This document shows, piece after piece, positions 42,828 to 51,924 of a stretch of DNA of 64,000 nucleotides. This DNA comes from Paenibacillus xylanexedens (GTDB taxonomy: Bacteria; Bacillota; Bacilli; Paenibacillales; Paenibacillaceae), in NCBI RefSeq assembly GCF_017874615.1, contig NZ_JAGIKV010000008.1, forward strand, positions 1-64,000, read 5' to 3'. Within the stretch, counting starts at the first letter, position 1; every line of letters begins with the position of its first letter. The notes below the pieces were generated by a model. The model had not been told where the DNA came from. It did no database searches and worked only from the letters and a program-made list of their open reading frames with translations. A program made the position numbers and the translations under genes.

Positions 42828-43658
42828 ATGGCTATTGAAGTATTCAATCGATACGAGAGCAAATACCTTCTGACGGATGAACAGTACGCACATTTCTACA
42901 ATGACCTGCTGAAATACATGGAGCTGGATGCCTACAACAAGAAACATGAGTACTACTCCATCAGCAACCTGTACTTCGACACTCCACAGGATTCCCTGAT
43001 TCGCGCCAGTCTCTCCAAACCAAAATACAAGGAGAAGCTGAGACTACGGGCTTATGGAGTACCTGAAGAGAATGCCAAGGTGTATCTGGAGATCAAAAAG
43101 AAAGTATTTGGCCTGGTGAACAAGCGCAGAACAGCCTTGAAGCTGGATGAAGCTTACGAATTTGTCCGTTCGGGACAGGCACCGGAGCTGGCGGATTATA
43201 TGAACAAACAGGTTGTGGAGGAGATCAAATACTTCCTTCGCCTCTACGATCTGGAACCGAAAGTGTATCTGGCGTATGAACGCAAAGCACTCTTCGACAA
43301 GAACAGCCGGGATCTCCGCATTACCTTTGACACCAACATTCGCAGTCGCAGATACGATCTGAAGCTAGAACAGGGAGATTACGGTGAACCGCTGGTGAAG
43401 GACGGTCGATGGCTGATGGAAGTGAAAGCCGAGAAAACCGTTCCGCTGTGGCTCTCGCAACTGCTCTGTGAGCATGGTCTGTACCGCACCGGATTTTCGA
43501 AATATGGCAACGAGTTCAGACATCTGGTAAGAACGACGAACCTGAATTACCAGACGGAGCGCATTCTTGTAGCAGGTACCGATTTCGACCCATCCATAGA
43601 ACAAGAACAAGAACAAGAACAATTAATTAGAGAAAGAGAGAGTGTAATATATGCTTGA
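42828..43658 (+). CDS. VTC-domain polyphosphate polymerase-like protein
   Basis: The 276-residue soluble protein has the VTC tunnel-fold residues: RYESKYLL near the start, basic pair in KLRLRAYG, YLEIKKKVFG, YERKAL, and MEVKAEKTVPLW with acidic metal ligand. In yeast Vtc4 these residues bind ATP and polyphosphate. So it may make polyphosphate, or bind another triphosphate (TTM superfamily). Start 42828 (MAIEVFNR) follows AAAGGA. The C-terminal EQEQEQEQ comes from a GAACAA-type repeat. It overlaps the DUF4956 gene by 8 bases. Confidence 0.85.
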   Translation: MAIEVFNRYESKYLLTDEQYAHFYNDLLKYMELDAYNKKHEYYSISNLYFDTPQDSLIRASLSKPKYKEKLRLRAYGVPEENAKVYLEIKKKVFGLVNKRRTALKLDEAYEFVRSGQAPELADYMNKQVVEEIKYFLRLYDLEPKVYLAYERKALFDKNSRDLRITFDTNIRSRRYDLKLEQGDYGEPLVKDGRWLMEVKAEKTVPLWLSQLLCEHGLYRTGFSKYGNEFRHLVRTTNLNYQTERILVAGTDFDPSIEQEQEQEQLIRERESVIYA

Positions 43659-44331
43659 TTCCATCTTCAACTCAGCTTTGACCGATACCAATTTGACGTT
43701 TAACAACGCCGTTATCACCATTGGTCTTGCCATCATTCTGGGGTTGATCATCAGCCTCACCTACATGAAGACCAACCAAAGCACATACTCCCAGAGCTTC
43801 ACCTTAACGATGGTCGTCCTTCCCGTTATTGTCGCCATCATCATCCTGCTCATCGGCAGCAACATCGCTCGAGCTTTCAGCTTGGCAGGTGCCTTCTCGA
43901 TCATCCGATTCCGCAGTGCTCCTGGTGATCCAAAGGACATTGCTTATGTATTGTTCACGATGGCTTCCGGTCTTGCCTGCGGTGTAGGCGCTTTTGGATA
44001 CGCGGTGCTGTTCACCATTATCCTGTGTGTGCTGATGTTTGTTCTGAGTCGCTTCAACTTCGGCGGCAAGAAGAGTCAGCTGAAAACGCTGAAAGTCACC
44101 ATCCCTGAGAACTTGAGCTATGAAGAAGCACTTAATGAAGTGTTCCATAAATTCAATGTACCATTTGATCTGAAAAAAATCAGAACGACAGAACTTGGCA
44201 GTCTCTATGAGCTGGTCTACAGTGTAACCATTCACGAAAGTGTTAGCCAAAAGGAATTCCTCGATGCCATCCGCACACGGAACGGCAACCTGGATATCTC
44301 CTTAACCATGAGTCCAACAACGGATTATTAA
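43651..44331 (+). CDS. DUF4956 membrane protein
   Basis: The 226-residue protein has three or four membrane segments in the first 135 residues, the conserved block FSLAGAFSIIRFRSAPGDPKDIAYVLFTMASGLACG between them, and a cytoplasmic C-terminal domain (about 145-226). The architecture resembles MgtC-like channel folds. Function is unknown. The family is repeatedly found beside VTC-domain genes, as here, where the frames overlap. This suggests it exports or anchors the VTC product; that is inference. Confidence 0.85.
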   Translation: MLDSIFNSALTDTNLTFNNAVITIGLAIILGLIISLTYMKTNQSTYSQSFTLTMVVLPVIVAIIILLIGSNIARAFSLAGAFSIIRFRSAPGDPKDIAYVLFTMASGLACGVGAFGYAVLFTIILCVLMFVLSRFNFGGKKSQLKTLKVTIPENLSYEEALNEVFHKFNVPFDLKKIRTTELGSLYELVYSVTIHESVSQKEFLDAIRTRNGNLDISLTMSPTTDY

Positions 44332-44358
44332 TTTTTTTATTCGAAGGGGATGATCCAT

Positions 44359-46668
44359 ATGAAGAAGAACATCATAACAGGCAGCAAACTCTGGTCCATC
44401 GCCCTGATTACCAGCCTACTTGCAGCATGCAGTTCACCAGCAACGACGAGCACAACCGCCAATGCCGCAACGTCAACGACAGGAACAACCAAAACGGTAT
44501 CTGTCAGCGAGCAAACTTCTGTAAAATACGCGGATCTGGTCTCTCTGGATGCTGACGATACCAATATCAGCTGGACTGAGGCAGATTCCACAGCGATTAA
44601 ACTGAACGGCACAACTGCAACGGTAACCGGTTCGGGCGCCAAAGCAGCCAATGGCTCAGTAACCATCACTGAAGCAGGTACTTATGTACTCAGCGGTGAG
44701 CTAACCGACGGCCAGATTGTGGTCAACGTTGCCGATAAGGGCACCGTACATCTCGTATTAAACGGAGCAACAATTCATGATAACGACAGTGCTGCAATCT
44801 ATATTCAGAAAGCCGGTAAAGCGGTAATTACACTCGAAAAAGGTACCCAGAATACCGTTTCCGATGGTAAAACGTATGTGTACGCCGATGCTACGACAGA
44901 CGAGCCGGATGCTGCGATCTTCAGCAAAGCGGATCTCACGTTCAACGGTGCAGGTCAATTGATCGTCACAGGTAACTATAATGAAGGTATTACGAGCAAG
45001 GATGATCTGAAAATCATTAGTGGTAACATCAGTGTCAAAGCAGCCGATGACGGCATCAAAGGAAAGGATATGGTCGCCATTCAAGCGGGCACCATTACCA
45101 TTCAGGCCGAAGGTGACGGCATCAAATCGACCAATGACACGGATACCACTAAAGGCTTCGTTGCCATCGCAGGAGGTACCTTCGATATTCAGAGTGGCAA
45201 TGATGGTATTCAAGCCGAAACCGCACTCGTGGCAGATGGCGGCACATACAACATTGTAACAGGCGGCGGTAGCGCCAATGCACCAGCCAAAGTAGAAGAA
45301 GGTCCATTTGGCGGCGGTGGCGGTGGATGGGGTGGCGGAACACCTCCAACCGATATGGGCACACCACCGGATGGCGAACCTCCTGCAGATATGCCGGAGA
45401 TGCCTAATAACAGCGGTATGAATACAGGTGCTACTACAAACGGCGCAGGAGCATCCAACTCTGCCAATACACCAACAACAACAACAACAACGGATAACAA
45501 TGCCGATGCGGACACAGCAACAACAGCAACCGAGTCCACAAGTGCCAAAGCACTCAAAGCAGGTACAGACCTTACGGTTAATGGTGGTACGTATACCATT
45601 GATTCCATGGATGATTCCCTGCACAGTAACAATAACGTGACAGTCAACGACGGAACATTCAACATTGAATCCGGTGATGACGGCATTCATGCCGATCAGG
45701 AGCTGACGATTAACGGCGGAACCATCACGATTGCGAAGAGCTATGAAGGACTTGAAGGTGCAATCATTACCCTGAACGATGGGGATGTGGATGTAACGGT
45801 ATCCGATGATGGCGTCAACGCTGCAGGTGGCGAGACGGAAACAGCTGCGAATACAGCGGCAAGTACAGATAGTACGACTACAGCAACCGATGCCGCAACG
45901 ACATCCAACATCTCTGAAACGACAGGTACAACATCAACTACCGATCAGGCATCCCAAGGTACAGATGCTACTCAACAAGGACGTGGACCGGGCGGTATGG
46001 GCGGTGCAGCAGCGAGCAATAACGAATTCCACATTAACGGCGGTACACTCACTGTGAACGCAGGTGGTGACGGACTGGATTCCAATGGTTCCATTAACAT
46101 GACTGGTGGTACGGTTATTGTGAACGGACCAACGGATAACGGCAACGGAGCATTGGATTATGACGGTACATTTGAGATTAGCGGTGGGTATCTCGTGGCT
46201 GCCGGAAGCTCTGGTATGGCACAAGGAACATCCGATGCTTCTACGCAAAATACCATTGTGATGACATTCCCTGCAACGCAAAAAGCTGGAACACTTGTAC
46301 ATGTACAAGATAGCGAAGGCAACAACATTCTGACATTCGCTCCGGCAAAAGATTATCAAACCGTGGTTGTCAGCTCCCCGGATCTTGCGAAAGACGGTTC
46401 CTATGTAATCTACTCCGGTGGTACGTCTACAGGTAAAGCCGTGGATGGACTCTACACAGATGGTACCTATAGTGGCGGAACTCAGGTGGTTGCATTCCAA
46501 TCGACTAGTAATGTGACTTGGGTGAATGAATCTGGTGTAACCACTGCCAATACAGGTATGGGCGGTCCTGGTGGTGGCGGTGGACAAGGCGGATTCGGAG
46601 GCGGCAGAAACAGATCCCAATCCGGTACAACCTCTGAGAGCACTGGCGCTACTGATTCTGCAAAGTAA
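44359..46668 (+). CDS. Lipoprotein of the Cthe_2159 carbohydrate-binding family
   Basis: The 769-residue secreted lipoprotein has lipobox LLAAC after a hydrophobic signal, then a Ser/Thr spacer. A repetitive beta-helix-like body follows, with recurring units such as GITSKDDLKIISGNISV, DGIKGKDMVAIQAGTITI, SLHSNNNVTVNDGTFNI and DGLDSNGSINMTGGTVIV. Two Gly/Pro/Thr-rich insertions interrupt it. The model Cthe_2159 is a calcium-binding beta helix that binds acidic plant polymers. Start 44359 has AAGGGG nine bases upstream. It is last in the VTC operon and ends at a strong terminator. Confidence 0.85.
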   Translation: MKKNIITGSKLWSIALITSLLAACSSPATTSTTANAATSTTGTTKTVSVSEQTSVKYADLVSLDADDTNISWTEADSTAIKLNGTTATVTGSGAKAANGSVTITEAGTYVLSGELTDGQIVVNVADKGTVHLVLNGATIHDNDSAAIYIQKAGKAVITLEKGTQNTVSDGKTYVYADATTDEPDAAIFSKADLTFNGAGQLIVTGNYNEGITSKDDLKIISGNISVKAADDGIKGKDMVAIQAGTITIQAEGDGIKSTNDTDTTKGFVAIAGGTFDIQSGNDGIQAETALVADGGTYNIVTGGGSANAPAKVEEGPFGGGGGGWGGGTPPTDMGTPPDGEPPADMPEMPNNSGMNTGATTNGAGASNSANTPTTTTTTDNNADADTATTATESTSAKALKAGTDLTVNGGTYTIDSMDDSLHSNNNVTVNDGTFNIESGDDGIHADQELTINGGTITIAKSYEGLEGAIITLNDGDVDVTVSDDGVNAAGGETETAANTAASTDSTTTATDAATTSNISETTGTTSTTDQASQGTDATQQGRGPGGMGGAAASNNEFHINGGTLTVNAGGDGLDSNGSINMTGGTVIVNGPTDNGNGALDYDGTFEISGGYLVAAGSSGMAQGTSDASTQNTIVMTFPATQKAGTLVHVQDSEGNNILTFAPAKDYQTVVVSSPDLAKDGSYVIYSGGTSTGKAVDGLYTDGTYSGGTQVVAFQSTSNVTWVNESGVTTANTGMGGPGGGGGQGGFGGGRNRSQSGTTSESTGATDSAK

Positions 46669-46722
46669 TACGTGCGGTAAGCACTAATCAAGCAATCTCT
46701 TGCCCCAACTCAAAGGCGAGAC

Positions 46723-46765
46723 AAAAAGGCCCCGAATCACTTCATAGTGAGTTCGGGGCCTTTTT
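46723..46765. terminator. Bidirectional terminator after the VTC operon
   Basis: AAAAAGGCCCCGAATCAC pairs with GTGA-TTCGGGGCCTTTTT around a 6-base loop. Both strands have T-runs. Confidence 0.92.
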
Positions 46766-46897
46766 CGTATCCTCATTCTTACGTGGTATCTGCATTACTA
46801 TGATATGGAGCACACTCTTTCATCCATTAACGTTATGGCAGAAGGTTTACAGCACTCCAGCTGAGCAAACCTGATGATCACTTTCCTGTTCTTTTCT

Positions 46898-47476
46898 TTA
46901 AAAGGAATACACATACACCTTGGTACGCAGGGCATCCCGACATGTAATAGTGCGTAGCGGTTCTTTCCCTGGCAGGGCAAAACAGACGCTAATCACCTTG
47001 GCACCCGGCGGAAGCTCCCGACTGAATTTGTCCAGAAGTCGGGTCATCGCTCCCGGAAACAGATAACAGATCACACAATCCGCATGTTCATAGGAACTGG
47101 TGTAGATATCCCCGCGCATGAAGCGCAGCCTGCCCTTGAGAGAGTGCTTTTTTCCCTTGGCTCGACGTAAGCGAACACTGAGATAGGCAATCAGTTGGGA
47201 AGACCATAAGGGAATGATCGAATTCTCAATCCCGGTCAGCCTTTTACCAGGGCAATGCCTTACAACATCCAGTCCCAATGTACCCCATCCGGAGCCTGCT
47301 TCGAGCACATCCACGTACCCTGGAATGCAGTTTACCTCCTGTATAACCACCTGTCTGACACGACTGGATGTGGGCATCGGGGAGATCCCGTTTTTCCAAC
47401 TGACAAGTACGATGGATATGACACCTATCAATGTCACCACGGCAATCAGCCATGGAATCAGGTAAATGATGAACAT
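46898..47476 (-). CDS. Membrane-anchored class I methyltransferase
   Basis: The 192-residue protein has one N-terminal membrane segment (IIYLIPWLIAVVTLIGVISIVLV), then a small SAM-methyltransferase domain: VDVLEAGSGWGTLGLDVV, LTGIENS, FMRGDIYTS and VICYLFPGAM. The substrate is unknown; the membrane anchor suggests a lipid or membrane protein. AAAGGG precedes the ATG. It follows the FHA regulator gene by 26 bp, so they are one operon. Confidence 0.82.
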   Translation of the reverse strand: MFIIYLIPWLIAVVTLIGVISIVLVSWKNGISPMPTSSRVRQVVIQEVNCIPGYVDVLEAGSGWGTLGLDVVRHCPGKRLTGIENSIIPLWSSQLIAYLSVRLRRAKGKKHSLKGRLRFMRGDIYTSSYEHADCVICYLFPGAMTRLLDKFSRELPPGAKVISVCFALPGKEPLRTITCRDALRTKVYVYSF

Positions 47477-47502
47477 GAACTCATCCCTTTGTTATCACTC
47501 AT

Positions 47503-48174
47503 TCATTCCGGCACATGAGACTTCATATATACCCCTTTTTTGTATACAGACTTAATGGTAAAATGTACACCCAGCTTACGATTCGTCCGATAGATTAACG
47601 AGTTAATCTCGTCGATCCCTACCGCTTCACTCTCCAGCATGCTCCGCTCCGGCCACACCTGAGCCACAATCTGCTCTCGGGTCACAAAATGGTCCAGTTG
47701 ACTATACAGCAGCTTGAACAGCTGGTACTCCTTCTTGGACAGCGGAATCTCCACTTCACCGATCTGAACATTTTGCAGGTGATCCTGCAAGCGTACACCC
47801 TCACCCAGCAGATCCGACACACGATATTCCCTCGTCTCTCCAAGATCCCCTTCAGCGCGGAGCTGGATCAAACCGTTGACCAGCGTCAGGCTATCTCCTT
47901 CGCCAAACGGATATTTCTCATAGGGAACGAGGCGTTGCCCGTTCAGTTCGGTTCCATTTTTGCTATCCAGATCCTCGATCCATAGCTGTTGCTGTACATC
48001 ATAATGGATGCGGCAATGCCGCTTCGATATCATCTGATTATAAACAGACAAGTCCAATTCACTACCGCCTGTGTAACGTCCCACCGTAATGGAGCGACCC
48101 TGGCTTACATAAGCGAACGAGCCGTCACTTTCCTGCCCTGGCGTACGAATGACGATTTTTGCCGTCTCCCGCAT
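47503..48174 (-). CDS. FHA domain fused to an OmpR-type winged helix
   Basis: The 223-residue protein has an FHA domain at about 15-110 (SITVGRYTGG, SKRHCRIHYD, DLDSKNGTELNG: the R, S, H and N phosphothreonine-binding positions are all present). A DNA-binding winged helix follows at about 130-220 (VEIPLSKKEYQLFKLLYSQLDHFVTREQIVAQVWP, KSVYKKGVYMK). It should bind DNA under control of a Ser/Thr-phosphorylated partner, with no receiver domain. No Ser/Thr kinase is in the window. GGGAG precedes the ATG. Confidence 0.88.
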   Translation of the reverse strand: MRETAKIVIRTPGQESDGSFAYVSQGRSITVGRYTGGSELDLSVYNQMISKRHCRIHYDVQQQLWIEDLDSKNGTELNGQRLVPYEKYPFGEGDSLTLVNGLIQLRAEGDLGETREYRVSDLLGEGVRLQDHLQNVQIGEVEIPLSKKEYQLFKLLYSQLDHFVTREQIVAQVWPERSMLESEAVGIDEINSLIYRTNRKLGVHFTIKSVYKKGVYMKSHVPE

Positions 48175-48208
48175 ATTATTCTCCCACCTTCAACGATCAC
48201 TCGATCTC

Positions 48209-48432
48209 TATAAGAGGTTGTTCAAAAAGCCCGCTTTTGATTACTACGGATGCCTAACGGCATCATCAGCATCGAAGATGGAATTCAGCCGAATAAGCAT
48301 ATGCTTACGAAGTATGTTTCCTTCGGAAACATTTTAGTTGCTCACGTAGTTTCCCTACGCTCTGCTACTCCATTTCTAGCTTCATCCCATCTTCTCGGTA
48401 CTGAAAACCGGTCTTTTTGAACACGTACTATA
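48209..48432. mobile_element. Intergenic element with imperfect ~35-bp terminal inverted repeats
   Basis: The ends share TATA and the core TGTTCAAAAAG-CCG-TTTT in opposite orientation (48219-48229 against 48413-48423). The 224-bp interior is non-coding and includes an ATGTTTCC/GGAAACAT hairpin. MITE-like or a structured repeat. It lies just upstream of the FHA gene and may carry or displace its promoter. Confidence 0.55.
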
Positions 48433-48623
48433 AACATTTCGTAACAATAATGATAAGATCATCAGATTTGTTCCATTGTTTGCACCGCTATACTTCAATA
48501 TAGTGGTATACAGGAATGATTTATGTTCGGTTCTACTCACTCTACTATACCAGACGTTGTGCTTTTTTTCTCATGACGGCCGGTTGTCTACTTTAGCTCA
48601 TTCAACAAGAGAGGTACCTTCCA

Positions 48624-48779
48624 ATGAACAAAAAAAACATTTTCATATACGTGCTGCTCGCCTTCGCCTTGTCCATGACATTAACCGTGCTCTCTCGTAT
48701 GAGTGATGATGGCGGAGAATCACTGAAAGGCACCTCGGCTGCCGAAACCTCATGGTTACAAATGAAGATCCAGCCCTAA
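48624..48779 (+). CDS. 51-residue membrane-anchored small protein
   Basis: A short gene: ATG 48624, GAGAGG ten bases upstream, stop TAA. The product has a basic start (NKKN), one hydrophobic helix (IFIYVLLAFALSMTLTVL) and a polar C-terminal tail likely outside the cell. I do not recognise a family. Confidence 0.6.
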   Translation: MNKKNIFIYVLLAFALSMTLTVLSRMSDDGGESLKGTSAAETSWLQMKIQP

Positions 48780-48860
48780 GTCTACTCTATTATAACGTGA
48801 TCTCCGCGCAAAACGTTTCACGAATGTCATATTAGGCTAAGCCATAGACTCACATCAATA

Positions 48861-48896
48861 AGGCCCCAGATTGCTGGTAACAGCAGCCCGGAGCCT
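48861..48896. terminator. Terminator-like hairpin between two convergent small genes
   Basis: AGGCCCC...TTGCTG pairs with CAGCAG...GGAGCCT, loop GTAA, CATTTT follows on the + strand. It serves 48624-48779 (+) and perhaps 48991-49101 (-). Confidence 0.5.
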
Positions 48897-48990
48897 CATT
48901 TTAATCCAAAAAATCTATATTACACGACTTATTTCCCAAAGCGAAGTGAAGTGGACAGCGGACATTCCCACCATCTCACTCACACTCACG

Positions 48991-49101
48991 TCATTGCCGC
49001 TTCTTTCTGGCGCCCAATTTCCTCCACCCATATACAATGAGAGCTACAGGGCCAGCGAACCATAACAACTGCCAAAGCATAATTTTCAGGTCGAATCCCA
49101 T
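48991..49101 (-). CDS. 36-residue membrane peptide downstream of DUF2339 gene
   Basis: ATG 49101 with GGGAGGG eight bases upstream. It has one hydrophobic helix (IMLWQLLWFAGPVALIVYGW) and a strongly basic tail (RKLGARKKRQ). It starts 57 bp after the DUF2339 stop on the same strand. Size alone makes it uncertain, but the ribosome site and composition support it. Confidence 0.5.
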   Translation of the reverse strand: MGFDLKIMLWQLLWFAGPVALIVYGWRKLGARKKRQ

Positions 49102-49158
49102 CTTACGAATCCCTCCCCATATGATCGCAAAGGTAACTACAATCGTTCAAAACCCAAA

Positions 49159-51747
49159 TCAATCTTGGTCTTCCTCCGGCACAGTCGGTTCGTCGCCGGG
49201 CTTCGCTGTCTCTCTCGACTGTACTTCCTCCATCCGGCTGGACACCTTCTGGTACAGGTAAGAGATCCCAAGCAATATTACGCCAAAGCTGAAATAGGCA
49301 AAGATTTTGCTGCCCGAGGTAAGCATCCCCACATCATAGAACACCATCTTCCCCGTAGCGAACAACGTTAGGCCAAGGCCGAGACGCCGAATCATGACAT
49401 ATTTTCTACGGAATCCATAGGCAATATAGAGAATCGCCAGCAGCAGATAGATCAGGCTGAACATCAGCCCCACATCACCCCAATGGAACTGGATCGTCAG
49501 AAATACGGTGATAACACCTAGCAAATATACTCCTGCGATAACCGGGTACCATTCAATGCTCTTGAACTGCCCGCGGATGCCTGCAATCAGCAGATCCCTT
49601 CCTGCAAAGAATACCCCTACGTTAAAGATAATTAGCACCAGCAAACCAACAATCTCCGCCGCCGTATGCTGCTGAACTTCCGGCTGAAGCGCTGGCATGG
49701 TTAAGGTTACGGCCAGTGCAATACAGCAGCCAATAGCATGCAAGAAGGTGGTATACACCTGCACGTATCGATCACGCAGCAGCTTCACCTTGCTCAGCCC
49801 ATAGGCCAATGCAATGGTGAGCGCTGCAAACATGAGCAACGTGTAGAACATGTATAACAGGAACGTCCCATCGACAGCTCTGGTATACAATTCATTCGAC
49901 TCATACAGCACGTATAACCACAGATTCGCAAGTGTCACATACTTGAATCCGTTCAGGAAGCCCAGCTCCAGCAGGTTGTAGTGCAATCTCTCCTTGGAAA
50001 ATGAACTGCTGCCAACTGCCCAGGCATAATAAAGTGTAATAAGCAGGGTCCCCAGCGTGATGCTGGTGTATTTTAGCATAAAGTAAGAACGTTCCCCGAT
50101 GAAGAATAGCGCCAGTAGATCGTAGTACACAAAAGTGATTAGACATAGAAGCACGATGCCCCATCCGGCACGTTCCACCGATTTGAGCCGTTTCAGATGT
50201 CCAAGCGTAACCAACAGAACCCCTTCGATTAACCAACCCATCGATAACCACTTGGCCCCGAATTGGAACGGAATAATCAGAATGGCAAAGGTCAGGGAAG
50301 TGATATAGAAGAGCAGAATCGTCTGTTTCTCCTGAGCCATATGGCGCTGGACGAATCGTGCGAGGCCCAGATACACCACGCAGAAGATCAACGCCAGCAA
50401 ACCCTGAGCATCATTCCAATCCGCCACATCAAATAACACGTATAACATCAGACAACTAATGCTCGTATTCATGGCGAGTAGAGCGAAATCCCACCAGGTT
50501 AACTTCATCCGGTGTTTGAATGGATATGCCAGCGTGATACCTAGATATAATGCAAACGTCACAATGGAATACAACATGCCAATCTTCTCACTTGGCGAAA
50601 GCCATAATAAGATGAGCATGGATGGTGTGTTGAACATGAAACTGATATAGTGCACCACCGGCCACCGTTTGCCGAATGATATGAATACAATAATGCCGTT
50701 TAAGAGTAGCAGATAGATCATGGCTACATAGACAGCAGTGCCCTCAAGCCCGAACGAGAACATGTAGGAGAATAACGGAAGATATCCGCCTACCAAACCT
50801 AGTGAACAGATGGTCTTCGACTGGTATCTCAAGGACAACAATACGGAGATTGCCGATACAAATACAGACAGGGCAAGTCCCGTATATAACCCGATAATAT
50901 GCAGTAAAAAGTAACTATAGAAGACGGAGCCGAACAACACGGATATCCCACCGCCGAGCAGCCCCATCGCAAACGTCTGCCTTTTGCGGCGGAACAGCCA
51001 CTCTCCTCCAGCAAGCATTAGCGCACCGAGCAGGAAAAAGGCTCCGCTCTTCATCTCGTCATTAAACCAGGTCGAGTACGAATATTGGAACGCTGCTCCA
51101 ACCCCCAGAATGAGGAGCAGGATGGCTACCTTGTTGATCCAGCTGAGTCCAATCTTCATCTCCATGCGATTCTGCTTGATCCGACGCTGAATGGTCTCTT
51201 CGCTTAATCCCTCTTCCGCCATCTGCTCATATCCACGTTCCATGTGCCCACGCAGAGCCTCTTCTCTCTCCTGTACGGCTCGTCTGTGCGTTTCAATGCG
51301 CTCTTTCACCTCAGCCGCAAGGTAAGCAATCCTCTCCTTCACCTCGTGGGAATCCTCTTGCAACTCCTGTGCGGCCTGGTTGTACAGCGCGTTCAGATTG
51401 GATTTGGTTCGATGTTCATGGAATGCAATTCGATCATTATGTACCGCTGTTTTCCCTTGAAAATAGGTCTCCATCTTCTCCCGGGATACCCGGATCAGAT
51501 TCAGCTTCTCATCCAGCATCTGCTCGGATAACGCCGTGCGAAGACGTGCATTCTCTTCTTCCATCTTGCGCGAGCGAAGTTCGAGCTGTTGCAGCTTGAG
51601 TTTGTGAGCTTCATACTGTTCCTGTAACTGTTCATTCTGAACGATCAGGTCATCGGACTGGTATTCTTGGAGCAAGGCGTGATACTCCTTCGCCAGCTTC
51701 TTCTGCTGCTCCTGAACCTGTTGAAGCCGATCCTTAAACTCCTTCAT
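49159..51747 (-). CDS. DUF2339 polytopic membrane protein with N-terminal coiled coil
   Basis: The 862-residue protein has residues 1-200 as a charged coiled coil (LQQVQEQQKKLAKEYHALLQEY, LRSRKMEEENARLR). About 25 hydrophobic segments then run to residue 830, beginning INKVAILLLILGVGAAFQYSY. The end is acidic and polar. This matches DUF2339 proteins, whose function is unknown. GGAGG precedes the ATG. A 36-residue membrane peptide gene follows. The N-terminal coil would be cytoplasmic. Confidence 0.85.
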   Translation of the reverse strand: MKEFKDRLQQVQEQQKKLAKEYHALLQEYQSDDLIVQNEQLQEQYEAHKLKLQQLELRSRKMEEENARLRTALSEQMLDEKLNLIRVSREKMETYFQGKTAVHNDRIAFHEHRTKSNLNALYNQAAQELQEDSHEVKERIAYLAAEVKERIETHRRAVQEREEALRGHMERGYEQMAEEGLSEETIQRRIKQNRMEMKIGLSWINKVAILLLILGVGAAFQYSYSTWFNDEMKSGAFFLLGALMLAGGEWLFRRKRQTFAMGLLGGGISVLFGSVFYSYFLLHIIGLYTGLALSVFVSAISVLLSLRYQSKTICSLGLVGGYLPLFSYMFSFGLEGTAVYVAMIYLLLLNGIIVFISFGKRWPVVHYISFMFNTPSMLILLWLSPSEKIGMLYSIVTFALYLGITLAYPFKHRMKLTWWDFALLAMNTSISCLMLYVLFDVADWNDAQGLLALIFCVVYLGLARFVQRHMAQEKQTILLFYITSLTFAILIIPFQFGAKWLSMGWLIEGVLLVTLGHLKRLKSVERAGWGIVLLCLITFVYYDLLALFFIGERSYFMLKYTSITLGTLLITLYYAWAVGSSSFSKERLHYNLLELGFLNGFKYVTLANLWLYVLYESNELYTRAVDGTFLLYMFYTLLMFAALTIALAYGLSKVKLLRDRYVQVYTTFLHAIGCCIALAVTLTMPALQPEVQQHTAAEIVGLLVLIIFNVGVFFAGRDLLIAGIRGQFKSIEWYPVIAGVYLLGVITVFLTIQFHWGDVGLMFSLIYLLLAILYIAYGFRRKYVMIRRLGLGLTLFATGKMVFYDVGMLTSGSKIFAYFSFGVILLGISYLYQKVSSRMEEVQSRETAKPGDEPTVPEEDQD

Positions 51748-51832
51748 GAGCTTCCTCCGTTGGTTGATGTTTAATCTTTTCCCTATATTTTACTATATGT
51801 ATGCCATTCACTACAGCCCAAGCAACAAAAAT

Positions 51833-51891
51833 AAAAAACATCAGCATTTCCGGTTTTTGCAATCAAAAACACAAGAATTTGCTGATGTTTT
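51833..51891. terminator. Bidirectional terminator-like inverted repeat
   Basis: AAAACATCAGCA pairs with TGCTGATGTTTT across a 33-base loop, after the MFS stop. A/T runs are present on both sides. Confidence 0.65.
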
Positions 51892-51924
51892 CTAAAATAG
51901 AAGTTAACTTCTCATTGAAGGGAA

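Noticed and set aside
44758..45690. Long Cys/Ile-rich minus-strand frame opposite the Cthe_2159 gene
   Set aside because: It is a shadow of the repetitive Gly/Thr/Asp codons; implausible composition and no start site.
48476..48706. 76-residue + strand open frame
   Set aside because: It overlaps out of frame the 51-residue membrane peptide gene (48624-48779), which has the better ribosome site and composition.
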